Positions 15,039 through 20,615 of a stretch of 20,615 bases of DNA are shown piece by piece; positions within the stretch are counted from its first letter, which is position 1; each line of letters begins with the position of its first letter. The position numbers were made by a program, and so were the translations under genes. The notes under the pieces are model-generated. The model saw only the letters and a program-made list of their open reading frames with translations, searched no databases and was not told the origin of the DNA. The stretch is from positions 6,665 to 27,279 of the forward strand of contig DCKW01000021.1 in NCBI GenBank assembly GCA_002320485.1, given 5' to 3'. Source of the stretch: Micavibrio sp. UBA1664. GTDB lineage: Bacteria; Pseudomonadota; Alphaproteobacteria; Micavibrionales; UBA1664.

Positions 15039-16284
15039 ATTTATTAAAGGCCGCCTCCCCCAAAGTCACTGTTAGATTCGCATCATTTTCCGCATATTGT
15101 GTTTGCTGGATTGTTCCATATGTGTGAAGCCATGAAATAGCCTTGCCATCCGATAAGGGAATAACAAAAGAATAATCAGTTTGGCCCAGTAACAAATGAT
15201 AAACCAGGCAATTTAATAAATCATTTAACCCTTCTCCCGTATGTGCAGATAATACAACGCTGTCGGCACTGCGCCGGTATAATTTCTGTAAACGCTTTGC
15301 TTCAGGCTCATCAGCTTCACGTAAAAGGTCGATCTTATTATAAATGTCGATAATATGATCTGCTTCGTTATCAATCCCAAGATTGTCCAATGTATCGAGA
15401 ACCGTACGACGTTGAGATTCAAAATCCGCACTGCTTATATCATGGACATGCAAAATGATATCCGCTTCCACAACTTCTTCGAGAGTTGCGCTGAAGGCGG
15501 CAACAAGTTCAGTCGGCAGATTACGGATAAAGCCAACGGTGTCAGATAGTATTGCCTGCTGTCCGTTAGGCAGTTTAATAGCCCGCATCGTCGGATCCAA
15601 TGTTGCAAACAGCATATCTTTCGATAAAACCGTTTCATTGGTCAAATAATTGAATAAAGTTGATTTTCCGGCATTGGTATAACCGACAAGGGCAATGATC
15701 GGAAATGATTCCCGCTCCCTCGCCTTCCGTTGCAAAGCACGGTTCGACTTAATTTTCTCCAAATCTTTTTCAAGTTTTCGGATTTCCACATCAAGAGCAC
15801 GTCGGTCGAGTTCAGTTTGTTTTTCACCGGGCCCCCCGATAAAGCCGCCCCCTCCTCGCTGTCTCTCTAGGTGTGTCCAGGCTCGCACCAACCGCGATTT
15901 TTGGTACATTTTATAGGCCAGATCGACTTGAATGCGCCCTTCCTGCGTTTTTGCGCGGTCGGCAAATATTTCAAGTATAAGGCCGGTTCGGTCGACCACC
16001 TTGACCTGCAGATATTCTTCAAGATCTCTTTGTTGTCCCGGTTTTAACTGTTTATCAATATAAACGAGCTTAATATCTTTGTCCTGAACCGTTTCCGCCA
16101 CACGTTCCAGATGACCCTTTGTCAGATAGGTTGCAGGATTGATTTTTTTTATGGTAAAAAATAAAACATCCTGAATTGATAATTGCAATGCCTCGCACAA
16201 GCCAATTGCCTCCTGCTTGACCGAGTCAGGATTGTCCGCCATTTTATCCAGAGGGCATATAATAAGTGTTTTTGTTAAAGACAA
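14959..16284 (-). CDS. hflX: GTPase HflX
   Basis: Ribosome-associated GTPase that can split stalled 70S ribosomes. The N-terminal HflX domain (about 5-120) leads to the signature LERQRGGGGFIGGPGEKQ (139-156), a coiled-coil (about 160-192) and the G domain: GYTNAGKS 201-208, FATLDPT 226-232, DTVG 248-251, NKID 316-319, SAHTG 346-350. After the family-like end near FGYYP (420-424) there are 17 extra residues, encoded antisense to the conserved end of mazG. The start is TTG at 16284: a TAA in frame lies five codons upstream and the next Met is residue 15, inside the conserved domain. The ribosome binding site is weak. It follows hfq by 12 bases. Confidence 0.94.
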   Translation of the reverse strand: MSLTKTLIICPLDKMADNPDSVKQEAIGLCEALQLSIQDVLFFTIKKINPATYLTKGHLERVAETVQDKDIKLVYIDKQLKPGQQRDLEEYLQVKVVDRTGLILEIFADRAKTQEGRIQVDLAYKMYQKSRLVRAWTHLERQRGGGGFIGGPGEKQTELDRRALDVEIRKLEKDLEKIKSNRALQRKARERESFPIIALVGYTNAGKSTLFNYLTNETVLSKDMLFATLDPTMRAIKLPNGQQAILSDTVGFIRNLPTELVAAFSATLEEVVEADIILHVHDISSADFESQRRTVLDTLDNLGIDNEADHIIDIYNKIDLLREADEPEAKRLQKLYRRSADSVVLSAHTGEGLNDLLNCLVYHLLLGQTDYSFVIPLSDGKAISWLHTYGTIQQTQYAENDANLTVTLGEAAFNKFTKVFGYYPLSEAMPLSYLQSSHHEE

Positions 16285-16296
16285 ATTTAAAAAAAG

Positions 16297-16527
16297 TTAT
16301 TCCTGCTCGTCCAATGTTAGCGGACCCGCAGGCATAATTGTTGAAATTGCGTGTTTATAAACCAATTGTACATGACCTTCCCGACGCAATAATACACAAA
16401 AATTATCGAACCAGGTTATATTCCCTTGTAGTTTGACCCCGTTGCATAAAAATATGGTCACCGGAACTTTTTGTTTTCTTACCCCGTTCAGAAAAACGTC
16501 CTGAACATTTTGACTTTTTTCAGCCAT
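16297..16527 (-). CDS. hfq: RNA chaperone Hfq
   Basis: Hexameric Sm-like protein that pairs small RNAs with mRNAs. The 76 residues show Sm1 (QDVFLNGVRKQKVPVTIFL and NGVKLQG, FDNFCVLLRR) and Sm2 with the YKHAISTIMP signature that builds the proximal RNA-binding face. The C-terminal tail is very short (AGPLTLDEQE), as in alphaproteobacteria and unlike E. coli (102 residues). I choose the ATG at 16527 because alphaproteobacterial Hfq commonly begins MAEKSQ/MAERAQ. An ATG six bases upstream (16533, giving 78 residues) is equally open and AGGT lies near both. The 100-base A/T-rich gap after trkA holds -10-like but no convincing -35 sequences, so an hfq promoter there is unproven. Confidence 0.95.
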   Translation of the reverse strand: MAEKSQNVQDVFLNGVRKQKVPVTIFLCNGVKLQGNITWFDNFCVLLRREGHVQLVYKHAISTIMPAGPLTLDEQE

Positions 16528-16629
16528 GATCATACTACCTATTATTTATATTCTTAGAGTACAGACTATACTTCTTTTAGTTGATATAATCTAAAGTTAC
16601 AAGAAAAAGATGAAAATTTTAAGTTTTTT

Positions 16630-18021
16630 TTAAAATAGGTTGATAGAAAAAGAGAATAATTTCTCGACCTCTTTTACCGCAACATTATTCGCCATGATTA
16701 CAACCTGATCATGCGGCTTGATAACCGTATGGGGCTTAGGGAATATAATTTCTTTATTTTCAGGTCTGTAAATAGCCAAAATAGCAATATTTTTGTGTAA
16801 AGAAATCTCTTCAAAAGGAATATTAATTATACCACAATTTTCCGAAACTTCGGCCTCAATAAATTCGACCCGGGTATCACGAACTGAATGAATGGACCGA
16901 ATATGACCCCGCCGCAGATTATGCAGAATTCTTGAAACTGTAATCGTTTCAGGGTTCACAATTGCGTCAATAAAACGATCCGGTAAAAGCTGGCCATACA
17001 ACTTATTGGTGCTAAGTGCGATAGAATATTGTGCACCCATTTTTTTCGCCAACATCGAGGAAAGAATATTATTTTCATTGCTGTTCATAATACTGACAAA
17101 GACAGAGCATTTATCCGCACGGGCTTCTTTTAACACCTCATAATCCAGTGCAGAGCCATTCAGTATGAGCGCACCTTTTATAAAACGGTTTAATTCCCTT
17201 GCGCGATGCAAATCCTGTTCAATAATAATCAGATCCTGATTTGCAAGAGTCTCGTGTTTTTGTATTTTACGGCTAATGGCCTCACCTATGACACCGCCAC
17301 CGCACAAAATAATATTGCCGGTGTAAATATTGGTTTTACCGCCTAAGCGTTCCAACAATATCATGATAATGGATTTGGGACACAGAATATGAATTTCATC
17401 CCCCGGTTCGATAACCGTTGTATCGTCAATATTCAATATATTTCCATTGCGTAGCAACAAGACTATTGAAAACTCTAGGTCTTTGTTCACGTAATAAATA
17501 TTCTTGATGGATTCTCCACAGATCACATTTGTTTTATCAATAATAAGACCGGAAACATGCAAATGGTCGTTGGCAAAACTGATATCGTTTGTTGTGCCGG
17601 GCACACTCATTCTTTTTATAATAGCATCGGCAATTTCTTCTTCTGGGGAAATGATAATATCGATTGGCATATGGTTTTTAGAAAACAAATTAGACCATGC
17701 CGGGTCCCTGTATTCTTTGTTGCGGATACGGGCAATTTTGCGATTAATTCCGAATACGGAATGTGCCACCTGACATGCGACCATATTAACCTCGTCAAAG
17801 TCGGTCACGGCAATAATAATATCGGCATCTTCCGCCCCTGCTTTGCGCAGTATATCTGGTTGGGAGGCATGGCCAACAATACCTGCAATATCGAAACTGT
17901 CGCTTACTCTTTTCACCAGATGAGGACTGGAATCAATAATTGTTATCTGATTTTCCTGTTTTGAAAGATAACTTGCAATCGACAGTCCGACACGCCCTAT
18001 TCCACAAATGATAATTTTCAT
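16630..18021 (-). CDS. trkA: Trk potassium uptake regulator TrkA
   Basis: Peripheral cytoplasmic subunit that gates TrkH/TrkG potassium channels in response to nucleotides. The 463 residues form two repeats, each a Rossmann RCK-N plus an RCK-C domain. The first nucleotide-binding loop is GIGRVG (7-12) with D30 ending the second strand; the second is GGGVIG (241-246) with E268. RCK-C domains lie at about 140-215 and 370-450. The length matches E. coli TrkA (458). No trkH or trkG is in the window. Its ATG overlaps the ntrX stop as ATGA, so it is likely translated together with ntrX, the usual alphaproteobacterial arrangement. Confidence 0.95.
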   Translation of the reverse strand: MKIIICGIGRVGLSIASYLSKQENQITIIDSSPHLVKRVSDSFDIAGIVGHASQPDILRKAGAEDADIIIAVTDFDEVNMVACQVAHSVFGINRKIARIRNKEYRDPAWSNLFSKNHMPIDIIISPEEEIADAIIKRMSVPGTTNDISFANDHLHVSGLIIDKTNVICGESIKNIYYVNKDLEFSIVLLLRNGNILNIDDTTVIEPGDEIHILCPKSIIMILLERLGGKTNIYTGNIILCGGGVIGEAISRKIQKHETLANQDLIIIEQDLHRARELNRFIKGALILNGSALDYEVLKEARADKCSVFVSIMNSNENNILSSMLAKKMGAQYSIALSTNKLYGQLLPDRFIDAIVNPETITVSRILHNLRRGHIRSIHSVRDTRVEFIEAEVSENCGIINIPFEEISLHKNIAILAIYRPENKEIIFPKPHTVIKPHDQVVIMANNVAVKEVEKLFSFSINLF

Positions 18022-19358
18022 GACTGTTCCGCCTTTATTTTTGTTTCAAACGTCAGATTCATTGATTTAAGTTTGCGATGCAAAGCGGTTCTGTCCATAT
18101 CAATATAAGCCGCCACTTTTGCAATATTGCCATCAAATTTTTCCAGTACAAATCCCAGATACTTATATTCAAACATATCACGGGCCTCTTTGAGTGTAGA
18201 TGAAAACATTTCCTGCAAACATGTGTTGTCTTCACGTTTTATATCCAGATATTCAATATTTTCCTCAGCTGCACCTTTTTGAAAAGGTAACTGATAAGAT
18301 GTTGGTGTATCAACATTACCGTTTTGGCAAAAAACCATCCATTCCACTGCACTTTTCAACTGCTTTATATTACCGTTCCAATTCATATTCCGCAATTGCG
18401 AGGAAGGGAGAAAATCGTTTCTGACATCAAAACCCATATCCTGACGGTAAGTTTCCAAAAACTCCGAAATCAGAATATCCATGTCTTCTAAACGGTTATT
18501 TAACGTTGGCAACGTATATTTTAACACTGCCAATCGATCATATAAGGCTGAGCTAAAACTTTTATCCTGAACCCTTTTTGCAATATCATCTGCTGCCGTA
18601 CTGATAATACGGCTACCCGGTTGTATACGGGTCAGGTAGTTCAGCAAGTCAGATTGACTGTTATTGTCAAGACGTTCAACATTTTCCAAAACTATCGATC
18701 CGTTCGGATTATGGGTAATCTCGTCATCCAGACCTTGTAAAACAAATTTTTGACAATCAATAAATTTCAACGCGTGGTTTGCTCTTTTGGAAATATCATG
18801 AATAACACGGGCAAATCGCGTTTTTCCAGTCCCGTGCGCCCCGATGATCATAACACGCGCATCGGATTCCGAATGCTCCCCAATTGCCTTGATCAGGGCA
18901 ATCATGGAAGGTGACTTATACTGATGTTTCAAAGAAACGAGATCGGTTGTTTCCTTCAGACGCGAATTTTCATCTCGCAATGACTTTTGTTCTAACGCAC
19001 GTTGAACTGTCAATAAAATATGGTCAATTTTAAAAGGCTTTTCGATAAAATCAAAGGCACCGACTTTCATGGCGTTTACGGCTATTTCCACATTTCCATG
19101 ACCGCTAATCATCAATACAGGAATAGTTTTAAAATGGTCCCGCGTTTTTAAATGTTTAAGTATCTGCATACCGTCCATATCACTGTTATCCAGCCAGATA
19201 TCCAATACAATCAGATCGACTTTATTTGTCTTTATAATAGACAAAGCCTGCTCCGAATGGGCCGCTTTAAGGACAGCATATCCCTCATCAATAAAAATAT
19301 CGGCCAGTAAATCCCGAATATCCTGTTCATCATCAATGATTAAAATAGTTTCGGTCAT
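18018..19358 (-). CDS. ntrX: NtrX-type response regulator with a degenerate AAA+ domain
   Basis: Partner of the NtrY kinase, 446 residues. The receiver domain (1-125) is complete: acidic pair D9/D10, phosphoacceptor D53, S85 and K107. The AAA+ domain (about 143-345) keeps Walker A GAHGTGKT (173-180), but Walker B reads SIVLEN (221-226) where active enzymes have LFLDE. The stretch from Walker A to Walker B is about 17 residues shorter than in NtrC and lacks GAFTGA. The arginine-finger segment FREDLYYRL has become FSSALYDRL (268-276), and the sensor II Arg position is K332. A Fis-type helix-turn-helix ends the protein (about 405-435; GNIAKVAAYIDMDRTALHRKL). It should still be phosphorylated and bind DNA, but is unlikely to activate sigma-54 by ATP hydrolysis. 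It overlaps ntrY and trkA by ATGA at both ends. Confidence 0.92.
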   Translation of the reverse strand: MTETILIIDDEQDIRDLLADIFIDEGYAVLKAAHSEQALSIIKTNKVDLIVLDIWLDNSDMDGMQILKHLKTRDHFKTIPVLMISGHGNVEIAVNAMKVGAFDFIEKPFKIDHILLTVQRALEQKSLRDENSRLKETTDLVSLKHQYKSPSMIALIKAIGEHSESDARVMIIGAHGTGKTRFARVIHDISKRANHALKFIDCQKFVLQGLDDEITHNPNGSIVLENVERLDNNSQSDLLNYLTRIQPGSRIISTAADDIAKRVQDKSFSSALYDRLAVLKYTLPTLNNRLEDMDILISEFLETYRQDMGFDVRNDFLPSSQLRNMNWNGNIKQLKSAVEWMVFCQNGNVDTPTSYQLPFQKGAAEENIEYLDIKREDNTCLQEMFSSTLKEARDMFEYKYLGFVLEKFDGNIAKVAAYIDMDRTALHRKLKSMNLTFETKIKAEQS

Positions 19359-20615
19359 ACGGCAGTCTCCGCCGGAAGCGTGAAACCTATAAGGGTAGAA
19401 TATGTCATGTTCATTGCATTCATCATAGATATGTCAGGATTAAAGAGCAATTGCCCCTGATGGTCTTCAACAATTTTCTTGACGATAGCAAGTCCAAGCC
19501 CCGTTCCTTTGGCTTTATGTGTTACATAAGGTTCACTCAGTTTTTCAAATGCGGTGTCTTGCGGCAATCCCGGCCCATTGTCGGCAACACCTATAAACAG
19601 AGTGCGATCGTGAAGATAAACAATCAGTGTAAGATGCCCTTGTTTAATATTCTTCGTATCATTTTGTTCAATGGCTTCAACAGCATTTTTCAAAAGATTG
19701 GTTAATACCTGTCGTATTTGTTGTGAATCATGAGCAATAACCAAAGAATTTTTGTCCGAAATATTTGTAACGAGGTCATAGTGGATATCGTTATGAGTAT
19801 TTTGAGATAATACATATGTTTCCTCAATCACCGGAATAATATCGTCATACTGAATATCGGCTTCGGGCATCTTGGCAAACTCGGCAAAACTGTTGACCAT
19901 TCGTTTTATGTCACTGACGTGACGTATAATCGTATCCGTACAAAGTTCAAAAACCTGTTTTTCCTGATCATTCAAATGTTTCGCATATTTGCGGTTTAAC
20001 CGTTCCGCCGATAACTGGATAGGAGTTAACGGATTTTTGATTTCATGTGCAATACGGCGTGCAATATCCGCCCATGCAGCCTTTCGCTGGTTAGCGAGAA
20101 CAGCTGTCAGATCGTCAAAAGTTACAATCGCCCCCTTTTCACGATTATCCAGTTCTTCGACAACAATCCGTGCCATAAATATCCTTACAGCCTTGTCCTG
20201 TCGGCGGACGTGAATTTCACAATTTGTCACCTCGCCAAGCACATTTTTTTCAAATGCATTTTCCAGATACGATGTTAATTCCGGCATAATGTAAGTAATT
20301 TTTTGACCTAGCAACTCGTCAATCGGGCTGTATAGTAATTCTCCTGCCGCGTTATTGGCCAATGTAATTTTTTTCTCGTGATCGACCGATAATACACCCG
20401 TCGATACGCCACCGAGAATAGTCTCCGTAAAACGACGGCGAAAATCCATTTGCGTGTTGGCATCAAGCAAATCTCCGCGCTGGCTTTCTATTTCCTCGGT
20501 CATACGGTTAAATGCATGCCCTAACGTTTTAAATTCATCCACCGCATAGGAAGGATCTACACGCACAGTCAAATCACCGGAGCTTACCTTTTCAGAGGCG
20601 CGGATCAAATCGGTA
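19355..20615 (-). CDS. ntrY: Sensor histidine kinase NtrY, C-terminal part (partial)
   Basis: The frame runs off the right edge of the window, so the N-terminal membrane and periplasmic part is missing; about 420 residues are visible. Counting from the leucine (TTG) codon at 20608 as residue 1: end of a HAMP domain (SSGDLTVRV to about 45), a PAS domain (about 55-170), the HisKA phosphoacceptor H188 in RRIAHEIKNPLTP, then the HATPase domain with the N box NLLKNAVEA, DNGPGLP and KGTGLGLAIVKKIVEDHQG. All kinase motifs are intact. NtrY phosphorylates NtrX; the pair is linked in alphaproteobacteria to nitrogen, redox or envelope control. Its TGA overlaps the ntrX ATG by four bases. Confidence 0.95.
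   Translation of the reverse strand, partial: TDLIRASEKVSSGDLTVRVDPSYAVDEFKTLGHAFNRMTEEIESQRGDLLDANTQMDFRRRFTETILGGVSTGVLSVDHEKKITLANNAAGELLYSPIDELLGQKITYIMPELTSYLENAFEKNVLGEVTNCEIHVRRQDKAVRIFMARIVVEELDNREKGAIVTFDDLTAVLANQRKAAWADIARRIAHEIKNPLTPIQLSAERLNRKYAKHLNDQEKQVFELCTDTIIRHVSDIKRMVNSFAEFAKMPEADIQYDDIIPVIEETYVLSQNTHNDIHYDLVTNISDKNSLVIAHDSQQIRQVLTNLLKNAVEAIEQNDTKNIKQGHLTLIVYLHDRTLFIGVADNGPGLPQDTAFEKLSEPYVTHKAKGTGLGLAIVKKIVEDHQGQLLFNPDISMMNAMNMTYSTLIGFTLPAETAV

Noticed and set aside
16534..16629. Dedicated hfq promoter in the gap after trkA
   Set aside because: TATAGT and TATAAA-like boxes exist in this A/T-rich gap, but none has a -35 partner at 16-18 bases, so chance matches are likely.
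1..20615. Signs of an accessory island: phage, transposon, CRISPR, toxin-antitoxin or defence genes
   Set aside because: Both strands were read; nearly all genes are housekeeping types with similar composition, both tRNAs are intact with no flanking direct repeats or integrase, and no repeat arrays were seen.

Overview
The window is an AT-rich stretch of chromosome from an alphaproteobacterium. Three things point there. The block ntrY-ntrX-trkA-hfq-hflX is typical of that class. The Hfq sequence (short C-terminus, FDNFCVLLRR core) and the N-terminally extended ribosomal protein S9 are of alphaproteobacterial type. ParE, LptD, RecJ and a class I PHA synthase also read as alphaproteobacterial versions. 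I cannot fix the order or genus from sequence alone. There are no phage genes, insertion sequences, CRISPR arrays or defence genes, and no gene-free stretch longer than 300 bases. The largest intergenic gap is about 200 bases, upstream of rplM.

Layout, left to right. Bases 1-405 hold the 3' end of parE (+). A small lipoprotein gene with its own promoter follows (+). A minus-strand group comes next: tRNA-Glu, a DEAD-box RNA helicase, lptD and an SLC13-type permease with two RCK-C domains. The last two genes overlap by ATGA. recJ (-) and phaC (+) then diverge from a region that appears to hold both promoters. phaC is followed by a small secreted Gly/Cys-containing protein with a near-consensus promoter, a strong ribosome binding site and a terminator of its own. 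On the minus strand lie rplM-rpsI, tRNA-Leu(CAG) with a clear terminator, then terC and a gamma-carbonic-anhydrase-like gene. A membrane-anchored EEP-fold hydrolase and mazG run on the plus strand. mazG converges on, and overlaps by 80 bases, hflX, the last gene of the minus-strand set ntrY-ntrX-trkA / hfq-hflX. The window ends inside ntrY.

Most of this is housekeeping: topoisomerase IV, outer-membrane LPS assembly, RNA unwinding, single-strand DNA exonuclease, ribosome, potassium uptake control, RNA chaperone, ribosome-associated GTPase and nucleotide pool cleaning. ntrY-ntrX-trkA are chained by two ATGA overlaps, so sensor kinase, response regulator and potassium-channel regulator are probably made together. 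The most unusual gene is ntrX. Its AAA+ domain has kept Walker A but lost the GAFTGA loop, both Walker B acidic residues and the arginine finger, so it is unlikely to work as a sigma-54 ATPase activator. The small secreted protein after phaC is the main gene I cannot assign. I found no new multi-gene system that I can defend.
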